From NCBI RefSeq assembly GCF_900107195.1, contig NZ_FNPB01000001.1:620001-684000 (forward strand): a stretch of DNA of 64,000 bases. The letters run 5' to 3'. How positions within the stretch are numbered: position 1 is the first letter of the stretch; each line of letters opens with the position of its first letter. Made by a program: the position numbers and the translations under genes. The notes below the pieces were generated by a model. The model was given only the letters and a program-made list of their open reading frames with translations. It was not told the origin of the DNA and searched no databases. Of the stretch, positions 43,095 through 52,251 are shown piece after piece. The DNA comes from Halobellus clavatus (lineage in GTDB: Archaea; Halobacteriota; Halobacteria; Halobacteriales; Haloferacaceae).

Positions 43095-43730
43095 ATGGCG
43101 GACGCTGTCTGGGTCGTGAGACACGGCGAACGGCGCGATACGGTGGATCCCGACTGGGCCGAACACGCCGAGCGGCCGCACGATCCACCGCTGACCGAGC
43201 TGGGCCGCTGGGCGGCCTGGCGCGTCGGCCGACGCTTCGCCGAGTCGGGCCCGGCCTTCGACGCCATCTACACGTCGCCGTTCCTCCGGGCGGTCGAGAC
43301 CGCCGACGAAATCTGTCGGGAGATCGGGGCCGAAGCGTGGCTCGAACCGGGACTCGGCGAGCACCGGAACGCCGAGTGGTTCGACGCGGAACCGGAGATA
43401 CTGTCGAATCAGGCGTTGACTGCTCGGTTCGATCCGATACGAGACGACCACGAACCGTCCCTCCACCCGACGTTTCCGGAGACGCACGCCGAGGCGAGTG
43501 CGCGAGTCGGCGAGACCGCCACACGGATCGTCGAGGACGAGGCCGGGACGGTCCTCCTCGTCGGGCACGGGCTCACCGTCGGCGGCGTCGTGGAGGGACT
43601 CGTGGGCTCAACGGCGGGCGTAGACGCACCGCTGTGTGGGATCACGCGGATCGAGCGCGTCGCGGAGCGCACCGGCGACGGGACTGACGAATGGGAACTG
43701 GACTGCTCCGGGGACACGTCGCACCTGTAG
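43095..43730 (+). CDS. Histidine phosphatase (phosphoglycerate mutase-like) family protein
   Basis: 211 residues. VWVVRHGERRDTV contains the RHG motif with the phospho-acceptor His, DAIYTSPFLRAVETAD the second Arg, and LLVGHGLTVGG the second catalytic His. The family covers cofactor-dependent phosphoglycerate mutases and broad phosphatases; eukaryotic UBASH3/STS-like members share the long insert with LHPTFPETHAEASARV. The substrate is not clear. It follows pncB by 70 bp on the same strand. Confidence 0.9.
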   Translation: MADAVWVVRHGERRDTVDPDWAEHAERPHDPPLTELGRWAAWRVGRRFAESGPAFDAIYTSPFLRAVETADEICREIGAEAWLEPGLGEHRNAEWFDAEPEILSNQALTARFDPIRDDHEPSLHPTFPETHAEASARVGETATRIVEDEAGTVLLVGHGLTVGGVVEGLVGSTAGVDAPLCGITRIERVAERTGDGTDEWELDCSGDTSHL

Positions 43731-43786
43731 CTCCGGTCCGGCGTCAATCGCCGCGACGCGGTCGGAGCGAGGACTGTCCGGCGTCG

Positions 43787-44389
43787 CTACAGTTCTTCGA
43801 CGCTGCCGCCGTCAGCGCGCTCGCGGAAGACCTGGCCGTCGAACAGCGTCACGGTCGCATCGTCGTCCTGCCAGGCCAGCGGCGAGAGGCCCGCTTTGCG
43901 GCAGGCGTGGGTCAGGAACTGCTCTTCGTTCCAGCCGTTTTCGACCGGAATCGTCGGGTAAAGCCAGCCGTGGTTGCCGTCTTTGTCGATGACGACGCCG
44001 TGTGTGCCCAGTTCGACGTCGTCGAGCGGTCGGTCGGTCTCCGTGTGATCGCAGACAACGCAGACCGAGATGGTGAGATTCGAGAGTTCGGGCTGTTCGA
44101 TCTCCGAGCCACAGGAGTCGCCGGAGGCCGCCTCGATGGCGGCGTCGACGATCGCGTGGCCTAGCTGGTCGCTCCCCCGATATGCACCGGCACAGCCTCT
44201 GAGGCGTCCACGGCCGCGCGTGGACCGGATCCGAACGAACGCGCCAGTGCGGGCGTAGAAGGCGTCCCGCATACTCCCCGGCTGCTCTCGTTGTCCATGA
44301 AGAACGTACGATTCGACCGATTCACGCGCGAGCTCGACCGCCCTCGCCCCGTCGTCGTAGGAGAGACGAACGGTCTGCGCCTCGGACAT
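43787..44389 (-). CDS. AMMECR1-family protein
   Basis: 200 residues. It contains GRGRLRGCAGAYR, the counterpart of the LRGCIG motif that defines AMMECR1, plus VCVVCDHTETDR and VVIDKDGNHGWLYP. The family is nearly universal in archaea and eukaryotes; in archaea it is often linked to Memo and radical-SAM genes, neither of which is adjacent here. The conserved Cys suggests a catalytic or acyl-carrying role, but no function is established. It is convergent with the histidine phosphatase. Confidence 0.93.
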   Translation of the reverse strand: MSEAQTVRLSYDDGARAVELARESVESYVLHGQREQPGSMRDAFYARTGAFVRIRSTRGRGRLRGCAGAYRGSDQLGHAIVDAAIEAASGDSCGSEIEQPELSNLTISVCVVCDHTETDRPLDDVELGTHGVVIDKDGNHGWLYPTIPVENGWNEEQFLTHACRKAGLSPLAWQDDDATVTLFDGQVFRERADGGSVEEL

Positions 44390-44556
44390 ATATCCGAAGA
44401 AGCGCCGGGCTGACTTGAACGCTTCCCTTCTATCTTGGGGGTATACGGCCCCGAACGTCCGTTCGGGCGGGCGATTGTGAATGGATATCGAGGGTACGGA
44501 GGGAGAGCGACGGATCGAGCGCTCGGGGGCTGTCGGACGCCGGACCGACCGAACGG

Positions 44557-44563
44557 CTTATTT
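44557..44563 (+). promoter_or_regulatory. TATA element of RNase P RNA
   Basis: CTTATTT at 44557-44563 is centred about 27 bp upstream of the predicted RNase P RNA 5' end, the standard archaeal promoter distance. Confidence 0.5.
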
Positions 44564-44586
44564 GACTCTCCCGTCTCGTCGCTAAC

Positions 44587-45059
44587 GGCAGAGAGAGCTC
44601 GGCTCCCGTCGGTCCACACGGACCGATGAGGAAAGTCCCCCCACCGTCCGGACGGGTGACCGGGCGCAAGCCCGGAGTCGGAGACGGCTGGCGCTGGAAC
44701 AGAAACGAGACCCCTCGGCCCGACCGATGAGACGCGCTCGGCGGCGCGAGCCGCCGGCGGTGCGAGCGGGGTGACCCGCACGCACGCGAACCGACCCGCG
44801 AGGGAAGGGAGTTGACCCGTCGAGGGAACCGCGGTCGCGACGCGACCGCGGAACGTGAGCGGTGGAAGCCGCGAGCGCGTGCGCGTCCCGTGATTACGAC
44901 GGGCGAGCGGCAGAGCCGCACGCACGCGGGAACGGCCGAGAACGGATGGAACGGCGAATCCTCACCGGTGCAAGTCCGCGCCGCGAAGGTAGTCCGGACA
45001 GGGCGCGGGCGCTCAGCCGAATGCCGAGACGAACAGAAGGGGGCTTACTCCTCTCAGCC
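44587..45059 (+). ncRNA. rnpB: RNase P RNA
   Basis: About 473 nt. Conserved regions occur in order: GAGGAAAGTCC (CR-I, 44628-44638), ACAGAAACGAGACC (from 44699), GTGCAAGTCCGCGCC with CGAAGGTAGTCCGGACA near 44970-45000, and ACAGAAGGGGGCTTA (CR-V, 45033-45047). The ends close as stem P1: GGCAGAGAG (44587-44595) pairs with CTCTCAGCC (45051-45059) with one A-A mismatch. It is the catalytic RNA for tRNA 5' maturation. Long GC-rich helices in the specificity domain fit haloarchaeal type-A RNAs. Ends are set from P1, not from mapping. Confidence 0.95.
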
Positions 45060-45127
45060 ATCCACGCTCCGCGAGCGACGGCCGTGGCTGTGAGAACTTT
45101 CTTATCGGTCTCGTCCCTCCGGAGCGT

Positions 45128-46264
45128 ATGGCGATGAGGACGTCGCGAACCGCCGTCGTCGGGCTGGTGCTCGTGGTCGCACTCGCCGGCTGTGTCGGGC
45201 CCGTGGGGGAACTCCCCGTCGACGGTCCATCGACGACGACCGGCGGCGACGCCACGACGGCCTCGACCGCGCCGACGACTGGCGGTGATGCCACGACGAG
45301 ATCGACCCCGTCGACAGTCGGATCGAGTCCCGGAACGAGCGAGGGAACCCCGTCGCCGACGCCGACAGCCGCCCCCGACCGGGAGAACCCCTGGGGAAGC
45401 GGGCCGATCGTCGTCGCGATCCGCGACACGTCAGGGACAGCGCGGAACTGGACGCCGCTCGTCCGCGAGGCGACCGCGTACTGGGAGGCCGAGGGCGAAC
45501 GCTTTGCCGGATTCCCCGTCACGTATACCGTCCGACCAGACGCCACCGACCCGGACATCGTCTTGGAGTTCGTCGACACGGTCCCCCGCTGTGAGGGCGC
45601 GGACGACGCCGCGGGCTGTGCGCCGTTGATCGAGGATCGCCGACAGATCGACCGCCCCGAGACTGTGTTCGTCCGCACCGGCTTCTCCGACAATTCGACG
45701 GCGCGCGTGGTCGAACACGAACTCGGGCACACGCTGGGTCTGACGCACGACGACGCGCCGCAGTTCGTGATGGCCAGTCGGACGGTCCTCTACACCGAGC
45801 CCCAGCCCGATGCGACCGAGCGCGCGTTCCCGTGGGACGACCCGAACTTCTCCGTCTACGTCGACGTCGCGAATGCGAGCGATCCCGACGGGGCCCGCCG
45901 GCAGGTCGAACACGCGCTTGACTACTACGGGGCGGGCGCGCCGGGGATGGCATCGAACATCACGTTCACCACGGTCGAGAGCGCTGCGGAGGCCGAGATC
46001 GTCGTCCAATCGGTCGAAACGTCACCGTGCGGGGAGGACGCGGCTTCCTGCGGCCGCACCGTCGGCCAGGATCCCGACGGCGACGGAGCGGTCGAGACGT
46101 ACTCGAGGCTCCGGATCTCGCTCGTCGATCTCGATACCGACGCCGTCGCCTGGCACACCGGCTACTGGCTGGCGTACGGACTCGGTGCCGAAGACGACAG
46201 CGAGAAGCCGTCGCCGTTCCGCAACGCCTCCTACGAGGAGCGTCGCAGCGAGTGGTGGACCTGA
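45128..46264 (+). CDS. Matrixin-like zinc metalloprotease lipoprotein
   Basis: 378 residues. The signal ends in lipobox VALAGC (Cys22), followed by a Thr/Ser/Pro-rich linker to about residue 85, typical of haloarchaeal surface lipoproteins. The protease core has the metzincin motif HELGHTLGLTH at residues 197-207 with three His ligands. Two Cys pairs (154/164 and two near 302-309) could form disulfides. It should act outside the cell. It starts 68 bp after RNase P RNA; an in-frame ATG two codons later is an alternative start. Confidence 0.87.
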   Translation: MAMRTSRTAVVGLVLVVALAGCVGPVGELPVDGPSTTTGGDATTASTAPTTGGDATTRSTPSTVGSSPGTSEGTPSPTPTAAPDRENPWGSGPIVVAIRDTSGTARNWTPLVREATAYWEAEGERFAGFPVTYTVRPDATDPDIVLEFVDTVPRCEGADDAAGCAPLIEDRRQIDRPETVFVRTGFSDNSTARVVEHELGHTLGLTHDDAPQFVMASRTVLYTEPQPDATERAFPWDDPNFSVYVDVANASDPDGARRQVEHALDYYGAGAPGMASNITFTTVESAAEAEIVVQSVETSPCGEDAASCGRTVGQDPDGDGAVETYSRLRISLVDLDTDAVAWHTGYWLAYGLGAEDDSEKPSPFRNASYEERRSEWWT

Positions 46265-46390
46265 GACGGGGCGGTGTCGGAGGGATCGTCCGGAACGGGT
46301 CCGAGATGACCCAGCACGGTCCGCCACCGGACTGCGCGGCGAGCGGACGACGGCGGCGGATTCTTTTCTCCGGGGGTTATAGACAGACGT

Positions 46391-46723
46391 ATGACCAACA
46401 ACGGCGACCGCAGGGGACCGTCCGGACTGGAGATGGCCCGTTTCGAGGCCGACGACCTGGTCGCGGCGCTGGCGGACGCGTTCGATGGGAGCGAGTCCGA
46501 GCACCGCGTCGTCGCCAGACAGGCCCGGGACCTCGCGGACGCAGGGATCGTCGAGGACGACAGGGGAGAGCCGCTCACGATCGAGGAGATCGTGCGGAAC
46601 CTCGCGGACGCGCCGGAGGACTCGAGCGTCGCCGGCCGCTGGAACTGGTGGCTCGGTGCGCTCGACGCCGCCTACGGCGGATACCGGGAGTTCGAAGTCC
46701 GGGCAGTGCCGGACGAAGAGTGA
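46391..46723 (+). CDS. Small conserved haloarchaeal protein
   Basis: 110 residues, soluble and acidic. Segments LEMARFEADDLVAALADAF, EHRVVARQARDLADAGIVED and AGRWNWWLGALDAAYGGY form an alpha-helical pattern with an aromatic-rich WNWWLG motif. No known domain is recognised. It lies 57 bp upstream of the beta-CASP nuclease gene in the same orientation, so the two may be co-transcribed. A TATA-like GTTATAG lies about 15-20 bp upstream of the ATG. Confidence 0.65.
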   Translation: MTNNGDRRGPSGLEMARFEADDLVAALADAFDGSESEHRVVARQARDLADAGIVEDDRGEPLTIEEIVRNLADAPEDSSVAGRWNWWLGALDAAYGGYREFEVRAVPDEE

Positions 46724-46780
46724 CCCGGAGCGGCGTCGAAGCGACGGAGCCAAACCCGCCGGTCGGATACTGACCCGCAG

Positions 46781-48013
46781 ATGGACGTTCGCTTTCTCGG
46801 TGGGGCGCGCGAGGTGGGTCGGAGCGCGCTCCTCATCAACGACTCGCTGCTCCTCGATTTCGGGTTGCTGACCGGCAACCCCCCGCAGTTCCCGGTCGAG
46901 ACCCCCGACCCCGACGCGGTCGTCGTCTCCCACGGCCATCTCGACCACGTCGGTACGGTCCCCTCGCTGCTCTCGGGAGACCGGCGGCCACCGATCCACT
47001 GGACGCCACCCACGTACGAACTCGCGCTCACGCTCGCCCGCGACACGCTGAAACTCCACGGCGGTTCGTACAACTGTCCGTTCACCGAGAACGACGTCAA
47101 GCGCGTCACCGAGGTCTCGGAGACGCACGGGTATCAGGAGCCGTTCGAGGCGGCGGGCCACGAGGTGACGTTCTCCAACGCCGGTCACATTCCCGGGAGC
47201 GCACACGTCCTCGTCGACGACGGCGATACTCGGCTGCTCTACACGGGCGATTTCCACACTGACGACCAGCGGCTCGTCTCGGGCACGACGGCCCGACCCG
47301 ACGCGGACGTCGTGGTCTGTGAGAGCACGTACAGCGACGTCGAACACGAGGACCGGGACAGCGTCGAAGAGCGGTTCGTCGAGAGCGTCGAGTCGACGCT
47401 GTGGGAGGGGGGCACGGTCGTCGTGCCGGCGTTCGCGATCGGCCGCACGCAGGAGATGCTGCTCATCTGTGAAGCGTACGACATCCCCTGTTACGTCGAC
47501 GGGATGGGGAAGCGGGTCACCGAGATGCTGCAGCAGTACCCCGAGTTCGTCCGGGACGCGGACGCGCTCGGCCGGGCGAAGTCTCACGCCCGGTTCGTCA
47601 CCGGTCGGGACGGACAGCGCGGGCGCATCACCGACCAGACGGCCGCGATCGTCACCACCAGCGGGATGCTCTCGGGTGGCCCCGCGATGAGTTATATTCC
47701 CAAGATCCGGTCGAATCCAACGAACAAGATCACGATGACCGGCTATCAGGTGGCGGGAACGCCCGGGAGGGAACTCATCGAGTCGGGACGCGCCGAGATC
47801 GACGGGCGCGTGATGCCGGTCAGCGCGCAGGTCGAACAGTACGACTTCTCCGCCCACGCCGATCGCGAGGGGCTCTTGACGTTCCTCGACGCGTACCGGG
47901 ACGTTCCGGTGCTCGTGAACCACGGCGACCGGTGTGCGGCGTTCGCGGCCGAACTCGACGCGGACGGCCGGCGCGCGTCGGCACCGGCAGTCGGCGAGAC
48001 GGTTTCGCTGTGA
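46781..48013 (+). CDS. Beta-CASP metallo-beta-lactamase nuclease (CPSF73-like, without KH domain)
   Basis: 410 residues. MBL motifs are SHGHLDHVG (HxHxDH), GHIPGSAHV, and TGDFHTD; the beta-CASP region has ESTYSD, VPAFAIGRTQEML, TSGMLSGGPA and the closing FSAHADREGL. There is no N-terminal KH domain, so it belongs to the aCPSF2-like group rather than aCPSF1. Members are RNA endo- or 5'-3' exonucleases. The start at 46781 gives MDVRFLGGAREVGRSAL, the family N-terminus. Confidence 0.93.
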   Translation: MDVRFLGGAREVGRSALLINDSLLLDFGLLTGNPPQFPVETPDPDAVVVSHGHLDHVGTVPSLLSGDRRPPIHWTPPTYELALTLARDTLKLHGGSYNCPFTENDVKRVTEVSETHGYQEPFEAAGHEVTFSNAGHIPGSAHVLVDDGDTRLLYTGDFHTDDQRLVSGTTARPDADVVVCESTYSDVEHEDRDSVEERFVESVESTLWEGGTVVVPAFAIGRTQEMLLICEAYDIPCYVDGMGKRVTEMLQQYPEFVRDADALGRAKSHARFVTGRDGQRGRITDQTAAIVTTSGMLSGGPAMSYIPKIRSNPTNKITMTGYQVAGTPGRELIESGRAEIDGRVMPVSAQVEQYDFSAHADREGLLTFLDAYRDVPVLVNHGDRCAAFAAELDADGRRASAPAVGETVSL

Positions 48014-48067
48014 GCGGTCGGAAAACGAGGGGTGGCCTGGCGTCCGGTTCGGACCTGGAGGTTTAGG

Positions 48068-49180
48068 TTAGTCGTCGTCTGCGGGCGTCGCGGTGCTCTC
48101 GCTCGGACCGAGCGGCTCCTTCGGCTTGATCGGCGATCCCTCCTCGAGACCCTGTTCGGCCAGCGCCATACTCCCCATCACCTCGATGATGAGGCGGTTC
48201 GCGAAGCCGCTGGTGATGCCGCCGTTGTAGGAGTTGGTGTCGCTGGCGTCGTAGGCGGGCGACACCTCGACGACGTCGAACCCGAAGTCGTCGGGATCGA
48301 GCGCTTTGACGACCTCGCGGACCATGTAGATCGCCTCGCGCGGCACGAGCCCGCCCGGTTCGGGTTCGCCGGTGCCCGGGGCGTACGCTGGCTCCATCAC
48401 GTCGACGTCGAAGGAGACCCAGACGGCGTCGGTGCCGTCGGTCGCGCGCTCGACGGCGTCGGCGACGATGTCGTCGAGCGCCATTCCGGCGACCTCCATC
48501 GCCGTGTACCACTTCATCCCCGCCTCGCGCATCTCCTCGTAGGTATCGGGACCGGGCCAGAAGCCGCGCGGCCCGATCAGCGTGTAGTTCTCGCCGGCCA
48601 TCAGGTCGTCGTCGTAGACCCGCTTGACCCACGCGCCGTGATCGTACTCGAAGCCGGTCAGGCCCTCGTCGCCCGTGTCGGCGTGGCAGTCGAAGTGGAT
48701 CAGCCCGATGTCCTCGTAGCCGTTGGCCTCCGCCCAGCCCTTGATGTCGGGGTAGGAGATGGAGTGGTCGCCGCCGATGACGATGGGCGTCGCCTGTTCG
48801 GAGACCTCGTAAACGGCGTCCTCGATGTTGAGCTGACTCTGACGGGTGTCACCGGGTGAGACGGCGGCGTCGCCCGTGTCGGCGACGCTGTAGGTGTCGA
48901 AGGGATCGACGCCGGTCTCGATGTTGAAGTGCTGGTACGGCGGCGAGGGCACCGTCGAGGCCGCGCGGACCGCACGCGGGCCGTAGCGAGTGCCCGGCCG
49001 GATCGTCGTGGCCGTGTCGAGCGGCGCGCCCAGGATGCCGATGTCGACGTCCTCGTCGGCCAGCTGGTCGCGGTCGACCTGCGGGAGCTTCAGGAACGTC
49101 GGGATCCCGCTGAAGATAGGTTCGTTTGCTTCCTCGTACGCCTCGCCGTAGATGTCGCGTCCGGAGCGTTCGTCTGTCAT
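48068..49180 (-). CDS. Agmatinase/arginase-family ureohydrolase
   Basis: 370 residues. Binuclear Mn ligands are in IGGDHSIS, IHFDCHADT and VSFDVDVMEPAYAPGTGEPE. The GTGEPEPGGL loop favours agmatinase/guanidinobutyrase-type members over arginase. An extended C-terminal tail (KPKEPLGPSESTATPADDD) is disordered. The enzyme would release urea from a guanidino compound; the exact substrate is not deducible. The sodium:solute symporter 1.5 kb away could import the substrate, but this is speculation. Confidence 0.88.
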   Translation of the reverse strand: MTDERSGRDIYGEAYEEANEPIFSGIPTFLKLPQVDRDQLADEDVDIGILGAPLDTATTIRPGTRYGPRAVRAASTVPSPPYQHFNIETGVDPFDTYSVADTGDAAVSPGDTRQSQLNIEDAVYEVSEQATPIVIGGDHSISYPDIKGWAEANGYEDIGLIHFDCHADTGDEGLTGFEYDHGAWVKRVYDDDLMAGENYTLIGPRGFWPGPDTYEEMREAGMKWYTAMEVAGMALDDIVADAVERATDGTDAVWVSFDVDVMEPAYAPGTGEPEPGGLVPREAIYMVREVVKALDPDDFGFDVVEVSPAYDASDTNSYNGGITSGFANRLIIEVMGSMALAEQGLEEGSPIKPKEPLGPSESTATPADDD

Positions 49181-49479
49181 TGTGGTGTTTCGGTCGTCGT
49201 CGGTAGATAGCCGAACGTACGTCGGCTATAATGCGGCAATTGAGTGTGTTCCGTTCACTTAGAAAAGCGTTTCTTGGAATATGTCCAAGTACCTCACACA
49301 GGCTTGTGCAGGCATATACCCTCGATGTGTCCTTTAAGACCTTATATCGAGAGTGGGCGCGGGATCTGGAGCATCGCGGCCGCGTTCGACGTGCAGAGAA
49401 TGCGGCGCGAGAGCCCGCAGCACGCGGTCCGTCGGCGTCGAGGGGCGGCAGAACCCGCTGGTCGCGACGGCGACAGACG
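49181..49479. promoter_or_regulatory. Intergenic region with a 17-bp palindrome
   Basis: 299 bp upstream of the agmatinase-family gene and downstream of the AbrB-PhoU gene, locally AT-rich from 49220 to 49345. CTTGGA-ATATG-TCCAAG at 49273-49289 is a perfect 6-bp inverted repeat with a 5-bp spacer, about 93 bp upstream of the agmatinase start. A TATA-like CTTATATC occurs at 49342 on the plus strand with no gene behind it. No coding sequence is seen. Confidence 0.45.
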
Positions 49480-50505
49480 TCAGAAGTCCTTGGTCTCGAC
49501 GGCGTGAGCCGACCTGAACGCGAAGTGCGTGGCGACGTCGAGGCTGTCCTCGGCGTGGCCGGCGCTGCGGCGAAGAGTCAACAGCACCCGCTGCAGCGCC
49601 AGAATCGGTTCGGGGCGGGCCGTTTCGAGGTGCTCTTGCGCCCGGTCCGCGCACGCCTCGAGTGTCGCGAGCGCCTCGCGCCCCGCTGTCGTCGCCGTTG
49701 CGGTCGGTGTCGTGACTGCGTTCCGGGTCGCAGTCGCGACGTCGTCGAGCGCGGTAGCGGCTGCAGTCAGGTGCTCCCGTGTCTCCTCGTCGAGCGCGAA
49801 GTCGTCGGTGTCGATGACGACTTCAGCCAGTTCCCGGGCGGCACCGGCCATCAGCACGACGTCCTGGGCGACCGAGCGATAGCCGATCAGCGGGAAGCCC
49901 GTCTCCAGCCCGACCGACTCGTTGAGCCGGGGGTTGCGATACGTCGTGAACACCAACCGGAGAAAGAGGTAAAACAGCTTCTCGACCTGTCGCTGTCGGT
50001 CGATCGCGCGCTCTGCGAGGTCGTCGTCCGCTTCGAGCAGACTCTCGACGGCTTCCGAGCGCATCGTCGCCTCCGTGCGCCACAGCCGGTCCATCAGCGT
50101 CGGGAGCTCGAAGTCGCCCGGATCGACCGAACAGCGGATGGCGACGGTATCGATGCCCTCCTCGACGACGCCCAGGCCCATCAGCTGTCGCTCGATCTCG
50201 GTGATCGCGTCGAACACCGCCGGTTGGATCGGACCATCGCTCTCGACTTCGATCAACTGCCGGCCGAGGACGTACTGCGCGAGGATGGCTCGCTGGACGG
50301 ATTCGGAATCGAGCGAGGCGGCGTCGATCGTCGCCGTCGCCTCCGTCTCCGCCGGCGTGTCCGGAACCACGAGGAGCGAACCGCTGCTCTCGTCGCGCTG
50401 GACGACCAGTTCGTCGCCCTTCTGGAGATCCTGTTCGCGAGCCCACTCCGCCGGGAGCGTCACTGCCAGCGTCGAGGACCCCAGTTTCTGGATCTTCCGC
50501 TTCAT
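49480..50505 (-). CDS. AbrB/SpoVT-type DNA-binding plus PhoU-domain regulator
   Basis: 341 residues. The N-terminal swapped-hairpin AbrB-like domain reads MKRKIQKLGSSTLAVTLPAE then GDELVVQRDESSGSLLVV. Two PhoU-like helical repeats follow from about 75 onward (LDSESVQRAILAQYVLGRQL ... DVVLMAGAARELAEVV). Haloarchaeal AbrB-PhoU proteins are transcription regulators, several linked to phosphate transport. Here the neighbours are a symporter and an agmatinase-family gene. The start was placed at the ATG at 50503-50505; a GTG seven codons upstream (50526) is possible. Confidence 0.87.
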   Translation of the reverse strand: MKRKIQKLGSSTLAVTLPAEWAREQDLQKGDELVVQRDESSGSLLVVPDTPAETEATATIDAASLDSESVQRAILAQYVLGRQLIEVESDGPIQPAVFDAITEIERQLMGLGVVEEGIDTVAIRCSVDPGDFELPTLMDRLWRTEATMRSEAVESLLEADDDLAERAIDRQRQVEKLFYLFLRLVFTTYRNPRLNESVGLETGFPLIGYRSVAQDVVLMAGAARELAEVVIDTDDFALDEETREHLTAAATALDDVATATRNAVTTPTATATTAGREALATLEACADRAQEHLETARPEPILALQRVLLTLRRSAGHAEDSLDVATHFAFRSAHAVETKDF

Positions 50506-50700
50506 TCGGAGATCGTCCGAACTCACGGCGACCCCCCCATCTTAGAGCCACGACGACGCCAAAACCGAGGCCGATATACACGCATTTATTTCGGATTATA
50601 CTGTACGTAGTAGCGATAAATGTTCTTTGATACGTTCGAATATTTTCTGAACACCCGAAAAGAAATACGATTGTGAATATATGTTTACGGTCCTGAGCGG
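50506..50700. other. AT-rich intergenic region
   Basis: The stretch between 50540 and 50690 is strikingly AT-rich for this genome (for example CGCATTTATTTCGGATTATAC). It is the upstream region of the AbrB-PhoU gene and the downstream region of the symporter. A TATA-like CATTTATT near 50583 is about 78 bp from the AbrB-PhoU ATG. No gene is seen. Confidence 0.5.
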
Positions 50701-52251
50701 TCAGTCATCGGCCGACTGCGCCTGCTCTTCGATCGAGAGCGAGCGGGCGTCGTGCGTGTTCCGCGTCGCGTAGGCGACGCCGACGAAGACGACGAGGCTC
50801 ACGCCCGCGGCGATGAACGTCGGGAGGCCGTCGAAGGCGGAGGTGAAGATGTCGTTGGGAATGTACAGCAGCGTGTTCTCGTACGCGTACGTCGTCGGGA
50901 CGAGGACGAACAGCAGCAGACGAGTGCCCGACCCGGCGAGCATCGAGGCGAGCGCTGCGGGCGTGTTCGCCATCTCGGACCAGTAGAGCCCGAACAGCAG
51001 CGGGACGAACGCGCCGGCGAGCATAATGTCGAAGGCGAGCACTAACAGCATCCCGGTCGCCGAGACCCGAATGGCGAAGAAGATCCCCAGGAGCGTGATC
51101 GGGATGGACATCAGGCGGGTGACGGTGAGCAGTTTGTCGCTCTCCGTGCCGAAGAAGCCCTCTTCGGTCCCGCCGTCGGCCGCGACGGCCTTGTTCTGGC
51201 TCGACTTCTCGTTGACGCGGATGTCGCCGATGTTCCGGGCGATGACCGCAGAGGTGCCGAGGATGGCCCCGTCGCTCGTCGAGAACGACGCGGCGACGAT
51301 CCCGGCGAGTACGAGGGCTGCCAGCCATGGCGGGACCGCGCTCTGTAGCAGCGTGTACAGCACCGCCTGGCCGCCAGAGGCGACCCCAAGCGACGTGAGG
51401 ATGGGACCCGCCGACAGCGCCACCACCGAGAACGGAATGCCGATGATCAGCGTCCCGGCGGCTCCGACGAAGCACGCTTTCTGTGCGGTTTCGGGGCTAT
51501 CAGCCGCGAATACCCGCTCCATAAAGTCGATGGCGACGATGTCACCCAAGCCGAGGGCGACGATCGTCGCGAGGTTGATGAACGCGCCCTGACTCGGGTC
51601 GGTCAGTTGCCCGAGGTTCGTGGGCCCCATCCCGCTGGGAATGGTGAGCCCGTACTGAGTCGTGACGAAGAGGATGAGTGCGACGGAGCCGACGAAGGCC
51701 ACGAGCGCCTGCAGGACGTCGGTGTAGGCGACGGCGAACAGGCCCCCGGCGACGGTGTACGCGAGCACAAGGCCGGCGATGATGAACACGCCGAGTTGGA
51801 AGCTCGTGCCGACGAAGATCTGGAAGAGGTACCCGCCGGCGACGAGGTTCCCCGCCAGGAGGAACGCGTACGCGACCGACATAATCAGGCTGGCGACGAT
51901 CTCGGCCACCCGGCCGTACTTCCGGCGGAAGAAGTCCGGCAGCGTCGTGAGGTTCATCCGGTTCATCGGTTTGGCGAAGAACAGCCCCGTGAGCGTCAGA
52001 CACAGCGCCAGCCCGACCGGCAGCGCCGCCCCGGCCCAGAAGCCGGCGGCGGCGACGAGGTCGGTGTTCCCGAGTGTCGCGTTCGAGTCGAGCGACTGTG
52101 CCATCAACGTCGCGGCGGCTAACGGGAGGATGAGCCCTCGGCCGGCGACGATGTAGTTGATGCTGTCGCCTTTGACTTTCCGGGAGACGTAGAGGCCGAT
52201 GGCCATCATCAGGGCGATGATCGCCGCCAGTCCGTAGACGATGACGCTCAT
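50701..52251 (-). CDS. Sodium:solute symporter (SSS) family transporter
   Basis: 516 residues with about 13 transmembrane helices. The SSS pattern includes SINYIVAGRGLILPLAAATL and later GLVLAYTVAGGLFAVAYTDV, and ASFSTSDGAILGTSAVIARN matches the conserved Na2-site helix (S-T near sodium). It should couple Na+ entry with uptake of a sugar, amino acid, carboxylate or urea-like solute; the substrate is unknown. The ATG at 52249-52251 was taken, with a GTG two codons upstream as alternative. Confidence 0.93.
   Translation of the reverse strand: MSVIVYGLAAIIALMMAIGLYVSRKVKGDSINYIVAGRGLILPLAAATLMAQSLDSNATLGNTDLVAAAGFWAGAALPVGLALCLTLTGLFFAKPMNRMNLTTLPDFFRRKYGRVAEIVASLIMSVAYAFLLAGNLVAGGYLFQIFVGTSFQLGVFIIAGLVLAYTVAGGLFAVAYTDVLQALVAFVGSVALILFVTTQYGLTIPSGMGPTNLGQLTDPSQGAFINLATIVALGLGDIVAIDFMERVFAADSPETAQKACFVGAAGTLIIGIPFSVVALSAGPILTSLGVASGGQAVLYTLLQSAVPPWLAALVLAGIVAASFSTSDGAILGTSAVIARNIGDIRVNEKSSQNKAVAADGGTEEGFFGTESDKLLTVTRLMSIPITLLGIFFAIRVSATGMLLVLAFDIMLAGAFVPLLFGLYWSEMANTPAALASMLAGSGTRLLLFVLVPTTYAYENTLLYIPNDIFTSAFDGLPTFIAAGVSLVVFVGVAYATRNTHDARSLSIEEQAQSADD

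Noticed and set aside
46022-47923. 633-residue minus-strand frame
   Set aside because: It is antisense to the lipoprotein and the beta-CASP nuclease, which have diagnostic motifs.
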